This document shows positions 34,183 through 42,375 of a DNA stretch of 64,000 nucleotides, piece by piece; positions within the stretch are counted from its first letter, which is position 1; every line of letters begins with the position of its first letter. Made by a program: the position numbers and the translations under genes. The notes beneath the pieces were generated by a model. It made no database searches and was not told where the DNA came from. It saw nothing but the letters and a program-made list of their open reading frames with translations. This stretch comes from Mycobacterium sp. (lineage in GTDB: Bacteria; Actinomycetota; Actinomycetes; Mycobacteriales; Mycobacteriaceae). The stretch lies in contig JACPVR010000012.1 of assembly GCA_016197405.1 (NCBI GenBank), positions 124,001-188,000 of the forward strand. The letters run 5' to 3'.

Positions 34183-35421
34183 TCAGACCTCCACCGGGAT
34201 GTTGTTCCAGCCCCATTGGAAGCTCGACGGCGGGCGGTGCGCCGACTCGTCGCGGATGTGGAACTCGGGCACCCGTTTGAGCCATTCGGTGATCATGATG
34301 GTGATCTCCAGACGCGCCAGGTGCACACCCAGGCAGAAATGCTGTCCGCGACCGAACGCCAACAACCGTTCGATGGGCCGGTTCCACACGAATTCGTCCG
34401 GCTGGGCGTACTCGCGTTCATCCCGGCTCGCGGCGGCCAACAGCGTGATGACGCGTTGTCCCGGCGACATGGTGGTGTCATGAATGGTGAACGGTCGCCG
34501 GACGGTTCGCGCAAACCATTGCGCCGGTGCGCAGTACCGGATGATCTCCTCGCGGGCGGTGGCGACGTTGGCGTCCAGATCGGCCCGCACCGCGGCAAGC
34601 TGATCGGGCCTGCGGCTCAGTTCCCACAATCCTTGCGCGGTGATCTTCGGTACCGTCTCGGTACCGCCGATGAAGACACCGAGCAACTGGGTCGCGGCCT
34701 CGATGTCGCTGAATGTCGAACCATCCGGCAGGTGGTAGCCGATGAGGCTGTCCGCCATCGGCAACGCTCCGTCGGCGCCCTGCGCGCGGCGCTTTTCGAT
34801 GATCGGCGTCAGATAGCTCAGGTAGCCGGGCCGGGCGTTGGCGACCTCGACTCCGCTGCCCGGTTGCGCGAGGCTTCCGGCATTGACCGTTGCCAGCACA
34901 TCCGCTGCCAGATCGGCAGGCAGACCTACCAATTCGCAGACTATCGAGGCCGCGACGATACCGCCGTAGTCCTGGGTCAGGTCGAAACTGCCACGCGGCA
35001 GCAGTTCGTCGAGTCGTTCGTTGGCCAGGACACGGATACGGTCGGCGAGCTTCGAGACCGACCTGGGTCGAAGTGGCGCCGAGGTGCACCGCCGGACATC
35101 CTCATAGATCGGCGAGTCGAAGTTCGCATGGAACGGCATGGGGTGCAGGGGCGGGTCGGCAACCGCACCCGCGTTGTGTCGCGCGAGAACCGTTGCGGCG
35201 GGCAGAGTTCCCTCCGACGCGACGAACGTGCCGTCGTTGATCTCCAGGATCCGCCAGATATCGGCGAACCGCGAGACCGCGTAGGTGTCCCACTTCTCGA
35301 TGTAGTACACCGGGTATTCGTCACGCAGCACCCGGTAATACGGCAGCGGGTTCGCCATCACGCCGGCGTCGAAGGGATCGTAGGAGAAGTCCTGTGCCAC
35401 TGGTTGTTTCATATCGTTCAC
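34183..35421 (-). CDS. Cytochrome P450
   Basis: This 412-residue bacterial P450 has the heme-ligand motif FGRGQHFCLG with C363, the I-helix GGTET, and EEIIR in the K helix. Its electrons may come from the ferredoxin at 38904. GTG 35421 overlaps the upstream stop as GTGA; an internal ATG follows three codons later. It stands second in the operon from 36128 and likely hydroxylates the substrate first, ahead of the alcohol dehydrogenase. Confidence 0.88.
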   Translation of the reverse strand: MNDMKQPVAQDFSYDPFDAGVMANPLPYYRVLRDEYPVYYIEKWDTYAVSRFADIWRILEINDGTFVASEGTLPAATVLARHNAGAVADPPLHPMPFHANFDSPIYEDVRRCTSAPLRPRSVSKLADRIRVLANERLDELLPRGSFDLTQDYGGIVAASIVCELVGLPADLAADVLATVNAGSLAQPGSGVEVANARPGYLSYLTPIIEKRRAQGADGALPMADSLIGYHLPDGSTFSDIEAATQLLGVFIGGTETVPKITAQGLWELSRRPDQLAAVRADLDANVATAREEIIRYCAPAQWFARTVRRPFTIHDTTMSPGQRVITLLAAASRDEREYAQPDEFVWNRPIERLLAFGRGQHFCLGVHLARLEITIMITEWLKRVPEFHIRDESAHRPPSSFQWGWNNIPVEV

Positions 35422-36128
35422 TGCAACGGAGACGGTGGCAGGGCCTGCAGGATGGAGTCCTCCCAGCCGTCACGCAACGCGGGCGCGACACTCATCCAGG
35501 TGACGATCTCGGCGGGCGGTTGGTCTTTCCAGGACGGGTAGTGGTTCTCGAAGCAATCCCAGCCGCCCTCGAGCGCCCAGTAGTGGATGACTTCGTTGAA
35601 CCGGAAGGTCGTGATGAACGATCCCAGCCAGCGTTTGCCGGTGGATTCCGACCACGGAACGTAGAGGCGTTCCAGCTCACGGATGTAGTCGTCTTGTCGT
35701 CCCGGTTTGGTCTGCATGATCTCCTGGATCACCAGGCCAGCCCCGAACCGCGCCTCCTGCAATTGCGCGAGTGGTTTGTTGTTGCGGCCCGCGTACATGA
35801 TCCGGCCCTCGCCGGATGCGCCGGTGACCGCAAGGTGCCTGGACCAGTCGCCGGCCGCCGCGGCATGACTGCCGCCGGGCGTCTGCGCCCTGCCGATGCG
35901 GGCGTAGTCGGCGAATCCGTCGAGTTCCCAGATGATCGTCACCTGCGGCCAGTGCCCGTTGTACGGGGTGGACTCCCAGATGGCGAACAGCCGGGCTCCG
36001 AGGTCTTCCATCATCGGTTGGTAGAGGCCGGTGAAAACCTCGGTGAAATCGTCGCTGCGACCGGACCCTAGGTCGATGGTCTCGTGCAGATACAGAAGAG
36101 TGTGGCCGTAGTACTTCTTCATGGTCAT
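35418..36128 (-). CDS. NIPSNAP-like protein, first gene of the P450 operon
   Basis: This 236-residue soluble protein begins MTMKKYYGHTLLYLHETI and contains two similar halves. Blocks such as SDDFTEVFTGLYQPMMEDLGARLFAIWESTP and QDDYIRELERLYVPWSESTGKRWLGSF resemble the dimeric alpha/beta-barrel NIPSNAP/EthD group. A catalytic role is not established for such proteins, which are often found with monooxygenases. The start ATG 36128 is 51 bp from operator site 4. It overlaps the P450 gene by 4 bp. Confidence 0.6.
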   Translation of the reverse strand: MTMKKYYGHTLLYLHETIDLGSGRSDDFTEVFTGLYQPMMEDLGARLFAIWESTPYNGHWPQVTIIWELDGFADYARIGRAQTPGGSHAAAAGDWSRHLAVTGASGEGRIMYAGRNNKPLAQLQEARFGAGLVIQEIMQTKPGRQDDYIRELERLYVPWSESTGKRWLGSFITTFRFNEVIHYWALEGGWDCFENHYPSWKDQPPAEIVTWMSVAPALRDGWEDSILQALPPSPLQ

Positions 36129-36178
36129 CGCCAGGTGATCCGGAGACGGCAGGTGGTTGACAGTGACACCTAGCGAGC

Positions 36179-36204
36179 GTGACACTTGCCATGTGTTTTG
36201 TAAA
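36179..36204 (+). promoter_or_regulatory. GTGAC-N16-GTAAA operator, site 4 of 7
   Basis: GTGAC (36179-36183) and GTAAA (36200-36204). The flanks AGC before and GG after match site 5. The spacer TTGCCATGTG resembles the spacer ATGCCATATG of the TetR-adjacent site 6. It lies between the two divergent operons, 51 bp from one start and 29 bp from the other. Confidence 0.6.
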
Positions 36205-36233
36205 GGTGCAATGCCGCGGTCGACGGTACCGCG

Positions 36234-37061
36234 ATGACCGTCGACTCGCTGCAGCCGCTGGCCAACGGATTCTGCTTCGGTGAGGGCCCACGCTGGTTCG
36301 AGGGTCTGCTGTGGTTCTCGGACATGCTCGGAGAGGCCGTGCACACCGTCACCCTCGATGGTGCGATGACGACGCTGCCGCTGCCCGGGCACGCACCGGC
36401 CGGTCTCGGATTCCGCCCGGACGGCACACTGCTGATCGTCTCCACCGAACACCGCACGCTGCTGTCCTACGACGGTGACGCGGTCACCGAACTGGCAGAC
36501 CTGTCCGCACTGGCGCCCGCGCCGCTCGGCGACCTGGTTGTCGACGACACCGGCCGCGCCTACGTGGGGTCGCAAGCCCGCGCAGACGGCGTCATCATCA
36601 GGGTCGACCCGGACGGGGCCGCCGCCGTCGTCGCCGACCGGCTGGATTTCCCGAACGGCATGGTCATCACGCCCGACGGGACACGGCTCATCGTGGCCGA
36701 ATCGGTCGGCAGACGGCTCACGCAGTTCACCATCACCGGCCACGGCGCGCTGACCGACCGGCGAGTTTTCGCCGACGGCCTGGACGGGCCGCCCGACGGT
36801 ATCGCCCTGGACGCCGCGGGGGGCGTGTGGACATCGATGACCCTCGCAGCGCAGTTCGAGCGCATCATCGACGGTGGCGAGGTCACCGACCGTATCGACG
36901 TCGGCGACCGCACCGCGATCGCCTGCACCCTGGGCGGCCCGCAGCGCCGCACCCTGTTTCTGCTGTCGAGCACCGACGCCTACCCACAACGCCTGGTGGG
37001 CACCAAGCTGTCACGACTGGACACCATCACGGTGGACATCGCGGGCGCCGGCCTGCCCTGA
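36234..37061 (+). CDS. SMP-30/gluconolactonase family protein
   Basis: This 275-residue single-propeller protein has CFGEGPRWFEGLLWFSDM at the N-terminus, with the family's metal-binding glutamate in EGPRW. The FPNGMVITPDGTRLIVAES block and GPPDGIALDAAGGVWTSM follow, where the asparagine and aspartate would bind calcium or zinc. It has the usual family length, unlike the long relative at 13400. Lactone hydrolysis is the usual activity. It lies divergent from an operon with a Baeyer-Villiger-type enzyme, which would make lactones or esters. Confidence 0.83.
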   Translation: MTVDSLQPLANGFCFGEGPRWFEGLLWFSDMLGEAVHTVTLDGAMTTLPLPGHAPAGLGFRPDGTLLIVSTEHRTLLSYDGDAVTELADLSALAPAPLGDLVVDDTGRAYVGSQARADGVIIRVDPDGAAAVVADRLDFPNGMVITPDGTRLIVAESVGRRLTQFTITGHGALTDRRVFADGLDGPPDGIALDAAGGVWTSMTLAAQFERIIDGGEVTDRIDVGDRTAIACTLGGPQRRTLFLLSSTDAYPQRLVGTKLSRLDTITVDIAGAGLP

Positions 37062-37079
37062 CAACTCCGAGAGGTTGAC

Positions 37080-37892
37080 GTGTCCGACTCCTATTACGAG
37101 CTGGTCGATGCCGGCGACAGCCGAGGCGAGCGGTTCACCGCGACCGACCTGGTGCGCAGTACCTGGTCGACGTCCATCCAGCATGCCGCGCCGGTCTCGG
37201 CGCTGCTGGTGCGCGCGCTGCAGCGGTGCGCGCCACGTACCGACAACCGGCTCAGCCGGGTGTCCATCGACCTGCTCGGCGGTGTGCCTGCCGAGGGTTC
37301 CTTCTGGGTCAGCTCACGAATCGAGCGGCCCGGCAAGCAGATCGAGCTCGTCGTGGCCGAGATGCTGGGGCCTGGTCGCGATGGCGAGCCCCGACCGGTG
37401 GCCAGGGCCAGCGCCTGGCGGATGCAAACCGTCGACACCGCCGCGCTGGTGCATGCACCGGAACCGCCGTTGCCGGCGTTGTCGCAGGCCCGCAGCCGCG
37501 ATATGTCCAAGGACTGGGAGCGTAACTATGTCCACAGCCTGGATTGGCGTTGGCTCACCGCGCCGCTGAACGACGGGCCCGGCGAATCCTGGCTTCGGCC
37601 GACGGTGGACCTGGTCAAAGGTGAGGTGATGACGCCGGTGCAAAGGCTTTTCGCGGTTGCCGACTGCGCCAACGGACTGGGTAACAAGCTCGACATTCGT
37701 AAATGGACTTTCCTGAACACCGACCTGGTGGTGCACCTGCACCGGCTACCCGAGGGCGAGTGGACCGGTATCCGCGCCGAGACCGACTACGGGCCCGATG
37801 GTATCGGCGCCACCATCGGCACGCTGTTCGACGAGCACGGCCCGGTGGGCGCCATCCAGCAGTCGGTACTGCTGCGTCCCCGCCTCCCCTGA
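37080..37892 (+). CDS. Acyl-CoA thioesterase-family protein (double hotdog)
   Basis: This 270-residue protein has the layout of TesB-like double-hotdog thioesterases. N-terminal and C-terminal halves each end in a strand such as FWVSSRIERPGKQIELVVAEM or WTGIRAETDYGPDGIGATIGTLFDEHG. The latter resembles the active site region of acyl-CoA thioesterases. It would release CoA from an acyl-CoA intermediate. GTG 37080 follows the SMP-30 gene by 18 bp, with GAGAGG about 8 bp upstream. Confidence 0.65.
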   Translation: MSDSYYELVDAGDSRGERFTATDLVRSTWSTSIQHAAPVSALLVRALQRCAPRTDNRLSRVSIDLLGGVPAEGSFWVSSRIERPGKQIELVVAEMLGPGRDGEPRPVARASAWRMQTVDTAALVHAPEPPLPALSQARSRDMSKDWERNYVHSLDWRWLTAPLNDGPGESWLRPTVDLVKGEVMTPVQRLFAVADCANGLGNKLDIRKWTFLNTDLVVHLHRLPEGEWTGIRAETDYGPDGIGATIGTLFDEHGPVGAIQQSVLLRPRLP

Positions 37893-37957
37893 CCCCGCCC
37901 AAACGTGCGTTTCGCCGAAAACGTTCGAGAGAACTCCGCCATTTCGTCGATCTCGGC
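37893..37957 (-). repeat. REP-like element, copy 1 (inverted)
   Basis: Read on the minus strand it starts GCCGAGATCGACGAAATGGC and ends CGTTTGGGCGGGG, 65 bp in all. About 52 of 63 aligned positions match the copy at 58659, including the first 21. It starts one base after the thioesterase stop and lies upstream of the DUF559 gene in the orientation opposite to copy 2. Confidence 0.8.
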
Positions 37958-37989
37958 GCCGTGTCGGACCCGCGTACGACGATGCGCCC

Positions 37990-38907
37990 ATGACAGAAAT
38001 ATTCCTGGGCAGAGAAGCTCTTCGTGATGGGCTGTCCCGACATGATCTGCGTCGCTGGTATCGCCCGGTATTCCGGGGTGTCTACGCCCCGAAGTACGCG
38101 CAGCTGACGCTGCACGATCGCATCTACGCGGCGTGGCTGAGCACCGACCGGACCGGCATCATCGCCGGCGCCGCAGCCTCGGCCCTCCATGGATCGATGT
38201 GGGTCGACGACACCGAACCGATCGAGGTGCTGGTCGGCAACCGCCGTCGCCAACCGGGGCTGGTCGTCCGCGCCGATCAGATCAGCCCCGGCGAGTACCG
38301 CGAGGTTGGCGAACTCCTGGTGACCACACCCGAGCGAACGGCCTTCGACCTCGGTCGACGGCAGAACCGCTCCGAAGCCATCATCCGGCTCGACTCCTTG
38401 GCGCGGGCAGCGCCGTTCAGTACCGCGACGGTGACGACGCTCATCCAGCATTACGGCCCCGCTCGCGGAGTGCGACAACTACGCGAGCTGCTGCCCCTGG
38501 TGGATGCCGGCGCACAATCACCGAAGGAAAGCTGGTGGCGACTTTATCTGATAGACAACGGTTTTCCTGCCCCGCAAACCCAGATACCGGTCGTCGACGG
38601 TGGACTTCCGTTGGCATTTCTGGACATGGGCTGGCACCGGACCAAGCTGGCAGTCGAATACGACGGCGACCAGCATCGCACCGAACGCAGTCAGTACGTC
38701 AAAGACCTACGCCGGCTGCCGATGCTCGCACAACAGGGCTGGGAGGTGATACGCGTCGTCGCCGAAGACCACCCACGGGAGGTCCTTGGCAGGATCTACG
38801 ACGCCCATCTACGTCGAGGCGGTGCCGAGATCGGCAAAATGGCGTGGGCTACTCGCACTTTCGCGGCCAAAGGTGCGTTTGGGCGAAGTGGGGGTAGGGC
38901 GGCTTAG
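37990..38907 (+). CDS. AbiEi-type/DUF559 domain protein (Vsr-like nuclease fold)
   Basis: This 305-residue protein has an N-terminal winged-helix-like AbiEi region (RRWYRPVFRGVYAP near 21-34 and AAASALHGSMW near 61-71). A C-terminal DUF559 domain has the PD-(D/E)xK-like arrangement: E180 in SPKES, D212, then E223 with D225 in AVEYDGDQHR. Such proteins are numerous in mycobacteria and have no known role. No toxin partner gene is next to it. Residues from about 279 onward are encoded by the REP-like element, so its C-terminus is element-derived. The ATG at 37990 lacks a clear ribosome-binding site. Confidence 0.75.
   Translation: MTEIFLGREALRDGLSRHDLRRWYRPVFRGVYAPKYAQLTLHDRIYAAWLSTDRTGIIAGAAASALHGSMWVDDTEPIEVLVGNRRRQPGLVVRADQISPGEYREVGELLVTTPERTAFDLGRRQNRSEAIIRLDSLARAAPFSTATVTTLIQHYGPARGVRQLRELLPLVDAGAQSPKESWWRLYLIDNGFPAPQTQIPVVDGGLPLAFLDMGWHRTKLAVEYDGDQHRTERSQYVKDLRRLPMLAQQGWEVIRVVAEDHPREVLGRIYDAHLRRGGAEIGKMAWATRTFAAKGAFGRSGGRAA
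38824..38886 (+). repeat. REP-like element, copy 2
   Basis: GCCGAGATCGGCAAAATGGC and a GTGCGTTTGGGCG end. About 51 of 63 positions match copy 3. It lies inside the end of the DUF559 gene and encodes its last residues. With copy 1 it forms imperfect inverted ends around that gene. Confidence 0.8.
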
Positions 38908-39095
38908 TCCAGCAACCGTAAAGCCGCTGCGGGGCACTGGGTTACGGCCTGGCGAATGCGGGCCCGATCCGACTCGGGCCGTTCGGGCTGCGATATGGCC
39001 ACGCTACCGTCGTCGCGTACCTCGAAAACGTCTTCGGCAAGCGATTCGCAGATACCGTGCCCGGTGCACTTGTCGAGATCGACTTCCACGCGCAT
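38904..39095 (-). CDS. Ferredoxin, 3Fe-4S type
   Basis: This 63-residue ferredoxin has C10, H13, C16 (CTGHGIC) and C54-P55. The histidine in the second position of the CxxxxxC motif is typical of mycobacterial 3Fe-4S ferredoxins that serve P450s. It lies 30 bp after the P450 gene at 39126-40382 and is the probable electron donor of that P450. It may also serve the P450 at 34183. Confidence 0.9.
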   Translation of the reverse strand: MRVEVDLDKCTGHGICESLAEDVFEVRDDGSVAISQPERPESDRARIRQAVTQCPAAALRLLD

Positions 39096-39125
39096 GCTTC
39101 CTCCTGACGGACCTGGGCTGCAGTG

Positions 39126-40382
39126 CTACCGGACGTGTGCAGGTACCCGCTTCACGCCGTGCACGAAGCTGCTGTACAGCAGGTCTGGTTCACCGAACTC
39201 CACCGGTTTCAACCGGGTCAGCAACTCCCGGAACAGATTTCGCAGTTCGGTCTTGGCGAGTTGGTTGCCGAGGCAGAAATGCGGTCCCCCACCGCCGAAG
39301 CCCAGGTGCGGGTTGGACGGGCGTTGCAGGTCGAACACGGCAGGGTCGTCGAAAACAGACTCGTCGCGGTTGGCCGAGCAGTAGAACAGGCCCACTTTGT
39401 CGCCGGCTCTGATCTGCTGACCGCCGACCTCCACGTCCTCGGTGGCGAACCGGGCGAACTGCATCACCGGTGAGGCCCACCGGATGAATTCCTCTACCGC
39501 CGGCCCGATCCGGGTGTCGAAATCCTCCATCAGCCACGCCCGTTGATCGGGGTTCGCCGACAGCGCCATCATCGCGTGCGTCGTCGTCTGCTTTGTGGTG
39601 TCGTTCCCGGCAGATGCCAGCAGGATCAGGAACGCGCCGATCTCCTCGTCGGTGAGCCGGTGCCCGTCGACCTCGGCGTTGACGATGCTGGTCATCAGAT
39701 CGTCTCCGGGGTTGACGCGACGGAACTTCGCCAGCTCGATCCCGGTGCTGCTCAACAGCATCATCTCGTTGATGGTGTCGGTGGCGCGTTCCTCCAGCGA
39801 CGAGTACTCGTCATCGCTCATGCTGAAGAGCTTCTCGGCGGCATGAGCCACCGCCGGCTGATCGGACGACGGCACGCCCAGCATCTCCATGATGGTCAGC
39901 ATCGGCAGTCGCGCCGAACAGGCCGCGACGAAATCGACGTCACCGGCGCCGACCAGATCGTCGACGACCTTGACCGCGTTCTGGTGGATCTGGTCCTCGA
40001 TGCGCCGCACATTGCGCGGGGTGAACGCCGAGCTGATCAGCCGGCGGTACACGGTGTGTTCTGGCGGATCCATGGTCAGGAAGAAGCTGGCTATGCGCTG
40101 GAATTCGACCGGCATCGGATCGAGTGCGATACCGCGCGCCGAGGTGAAAAGCTCCGGATGCTGGCTGGCGAAGACGATGTCCGCGCGCCGCGTGAGCGCC
40201 CAGAAGCCGGGCTCCTCGAGGTCGAACAGGCTGGGCATCGGCCGATGCCAGCTCAGCCCCTCACCGCGACGCAGCGCGGCGAACGCGGTGTCACGTTCGG
40301 CGAACGGCCGGCTCCAGAAGTCATGCGAGGTGATGTCGACCGAACTGTAGGCGCGCTCCTGCGGGGTGCTGTCGACCGTCAC
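39126..40382 (-). CDS. Cytochrome P450
   Basis: This 418-residue P450 has the heme motif FGGGGPHFCLGNQLAK with C370, the I-helix SAGNDTT with its acid-alcohol pair, and EEFIRW in the K helix. It resembles mycobacterial sterol-type CYPs such as CYP125/CYP142 in its I-helix and heme loops, but the exact family is not assignable by eye. GTG 40382 has GGGAG 6-7 bp upstream. Operator site 5 is 51 bp upstream, and the ferredoxin gene follows. Confidence 0.88.
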   Translation of the reverse strand: MTVDSTPQERAYSSVDITSHDFWSRPFAERDTAFAALRRGEGLSWHRPMPSLFDLEEPGFWALTRRADIVFASQHPELFTSARGIALDPMPVEFQRIASFFLTMDPPEHTVYRRLISSAFTPRNVRRIEDQIHQNAVKVVDDLVGAGDVDFVAACSARLPMLTIMEMLGVPSSDQPAVAHAAEKLFSMSDDEYSSLEERATDTINEMMLLSSTGIELAKFRRVNPGDDLMTSIVNAEVDGHRLTDEEIGAFLILLASAGNDTTKQTTTHAMMALSANPDQRAWLMEDFDTRIGPAVEEFIRWASPVMQFARFATEDVEVGGQQIRAGDKVGLFYCSANRDESVFDDPAVFDLQRPSNPHLGFGGGGPHFCLGNQLAKTELRNLFRELLTRLKPVEFGEPDLLYSSFVHGVKRVPAHVR

Positions 40383-40432
40383 GGAGGCTCCCTTCCGACC
40401 GCTCCGCAGCGGAGCGGGTACCGCAAGACAGC

Positions 40433-40458
40433 GTGACACTCGTGGTTCTTTTTGTAAA
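40433..40458 (+). promoter_or_regulatory. GTGAC-N16-GTAAA operator, site 5 of 7
   Basis: GTGAC (40433-40437) and GTAAA (40454-40458), with AGC before and GG after as in site 4. It lies in the gap between the end of the CoA-transferase gene and the P450, 51 bp before the P450 start. Confidence 0.6.
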
Positions 40459-40465
40459 GGCGTGA

Positions 40466-41638
40466 TCACGCCCCGCCGCGCCGGGCCGCGAGCTCGCCGA
40501 GAACCTCGGCGGTGTGCTGACCGAGTCGCGGCGCCACCGCACGCGGCTGCGTCGGTGTGCCGTGGAAATCGGCGGGGCTGGCGACCATCAGCGCGATACC
40601 GTCGCCATCGGGGACGTCGACGACGCCACCCGCGGCGTGGAACTGCTCATCGGCCAGCACGTCGTCGGGTGAGTTGATCGGCGCCCAAAACAAATCCGGT
40701 TCGCCCGCGAAGATATCGGCCCAATCCGCCATCGACCTGGTCGCAAAGATGTCATCCAACTCGGCGATCAACTCGACAGCATTGCCCGCCCGCTCCCGGG
40801 GCCGGGCGAAACGCGGGTCGGTCAGCCATTGGGTTCGCCCCACCACGCGGCAGAGCGCGGGCCAGTGCCGTTCGCCTTCGAGGCCGACGATCCAGAACCG
40901 GCGGCCGTCGGCGGCGGCGTAGTTGTTCATACACGGGTTGCCCATCGACTCCCGCTGCCCGATGGCGATCGACTGGCCGCTCATCAGGACGGTGTTGAGA
41001 TCGAAGCTCACCGTGTAGGCACCCTGCCGGTACAGCGACGTGCTGACAAGCTGGCCGGCACCGGTGCGGTCACGGGCGACCAGCGCGGCGCAGACGGCGG
41101 CCGCCAGCGTCATGCCCGCCGAGTGATCACCCATTCCGCCGCGCTGGAACGGTGGGGTCTCACCGGGCCGGGTCAGCAGTTCGGCGATCCCGGCGCGGGC
41201 CCAGAACGCGGCGACATCGTAGGCAGGGCGGTCGGCGTCCGGACCCGTCGTCCCGTACCCGGTGATCAACCCGTAGACCAGTCGTGGGTTGTCCGCGGCG
41301 ACCGACTCGAAGTCCAGTCCGAGCCGCCGCAGGCCGGCTGCCCGCACGTTGGTGACGAAAACATCGGCGCCGGAGATCAATTCGAGGGCATCACGGATAC
41401 CGTCGTCGGTGTTCAGGTCGAGTACGACGCTGCGCTTGGATCGGTTGTCCATCTCGAACGGTGGATTGAGTCCGTCCGCGACGCCCAGCATCCGGCCGAA
41501 CATCCGGGCCGGGTCACCGGACGGCGGCTCGATCTTGATGACGTTGGCGCCCCAGTCGGCCAGGATGCCACCGGCCGCCGGGCCGGCCACCCAGACTCCG
41601 AGTTCGACGACCGTGACGCCCTCGAGTGGCCCTGCCAT
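40466..41638 (-). CDS. CaiB/BaiF-type (family III) CoA-transferase
   Basis: This 390-residue transferase has GVTVVELGVWVAGPAAGGILADWGANVIKIEPPSG at the start, MDNRSKRSVVLDL, and GYGTTGPDADRPAYD. The active aspartate is in the canonical GGMGDHSAG motif. The ATG 41638 follows AAAGGA about 9 bp upstream; a GTG one codon before cannot be excluded. Operator site 6 is 88 bp upstream, shared with the TetR gene. It may be cotranscribed with the P450 and ferredoxin, although site 5 suggests a separate promoter as well. Confidence 0.85.
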   Translation of the reverse strand: MAGPLEGVTVVELGVWVAGPAAGGILADWGANVIKIEPPSGDPARMFGRMLGVADGLNPPFEMDNRSKRSVVLDLNTDDGIRDALELISGADVFVTNVRAAGLRRLGLDFESVAADNPRLVYGLITGYGTTGPDADRPAYDVAAFWARAGIAELLTRPGETPPFQRGGMGDHSAGMTLAAAVCAALVARDRTGAGQLVSTSLYRQGAYTVSFDLNTVLMSGQSIAIGQRESMGNPCMNNYAAADGRRFWIVGLEGERHWPALCRVVGRTQWLTDPRFARPRERAGNAVELIAELDDIFATRSMADWADIFAGEPDLFWAPINSPDDVLADEQFHAAGGVVDVPDGDGIALMVASPADFHGTPTQPRAVAPRLGQHTAEVLGELAARRGGA

Positions 41639-41725
41639 CACCGTTCCTTTCGGGCGCCGTTGGTTCGGCGGCACCATCGAGTGTGCCGTCCCCGACCGCG
41701 CCGATGGGTAACATCGCCGAAGCTA

Positions 41726-41751
41726 TTTACAAATGCCATATGGTTTGTAAC
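41726..41751. promoter_or_regulatory. TTTAC-N16-GTAAC operator, site 6 of 7, beside the TetR gene
   Basis: TTTAC (41726-41730) and GTAAC (41747-41751). The longer inverted arms TTACAAA and TTTGTAA surround a 10-bp centre TGCCATATGG, making it one of the most symmetric copies. It lies 38 bp before the TetR start and 88 bp before the divergent CoA-transferase, a normal place for TetR autoregulation. Confidence 0.65.
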
Positions 41752-41789
41752 GCTTGTTCAATTGTCGATCCTATCCAGAGGCTGCGCCA

Positions 41790-42341
41790 GTGAACGAACC
41801 AGTGTCGTCCCGGCTGACCGGTCCGGAACCCGGGGACGAGAACCCCTCGCGGCACAGGATCCTGCTGGCCACGGCCGAGGTGCTGGGCCGAAGCGGCCAG
41901 GCCAAGCTCAGCTTGTCCGAGGTCGCGATGCAGGCAGGGGTGTCGCGCCCGACGCTGTACCGCTGGTTCGCCTCCAAGGACGACCTCCTGCGAGCATTTG
42001 CAGCTTTCGAGCGCGAGTCCTTCGACCGAGGTGTCAGTGCCGCCACCACGGGCCTGCGCGGTAACGAGCGTGTCGATGCCGCACTGCGATTCATCGTCGA
42101 CTATCAGCAGTCCTACTCCGGAGTGCGGGTTGTCGACATCGAGCCCGAGGTGGCGATCGCCGCCTTGCGACAGGTCGTCCCACTGATGCGGGCACAGCTG
42201 GAGAAGATGCTCCCGGGCTCCAACGGGGCGGTCAAAGCGGCCACCGCCGTCCGGGTTGCGGTGTCGCACTACCTTGTTCGCAGCGACGACGCCGACCAGT
42301 TCCTGAGCCAGCTGCGGCACGCCGTCGGCATCAGGCCCTGA
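41790..42341 (+). CDS. TetR-family transcription regulator
   Basis: This 183-residue protein has an N-terminal helix-turn-helix (SLSEVAMQAGVSRPTLYRWFASK, about 41-63) and a C-terminal ligand-binding part without obvious relatives. The GTG at 41790 has AGAGG 10 bp upstream. The palindrome at 41726-41751 lies just before it. Because the same palindrome recurs at six more promoters, it is the best candidate for the regulator of the whole region. Ligand unknown; most such regulators respond to a CoA thioester or the substrate itself. Confidence 0.85.
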   Translation: MNEPVSSRLTGPEPGDENPSRHRILLATAEVLGRSGQAKLSLSEVAMQAGVSRPTLYRWFASKDDLLRAFAAFERESFDRGVSAATTGLRGNERVDAALRFIVDYQQSYSGVRVVDIEPEVAIAALRQVVPLMRAQLEKMLPGSNGAVKAATAVRVAVSHYLVRSDDADQFLSQLRHAVGIRP

Positions 42342-42375
42342 CCGCCGATCAGCGACGACAGCGGGGAGATAGTCG

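Noticed and set aside
37990..38907. A toxin-antitoxin system based on the AbiEi-like N-terminus
   Set aside because: No AbiEii-type nucleotidyltransferase or other toxin gene lies beside it; its neighbours are a thioesterase and a ferredoxin.
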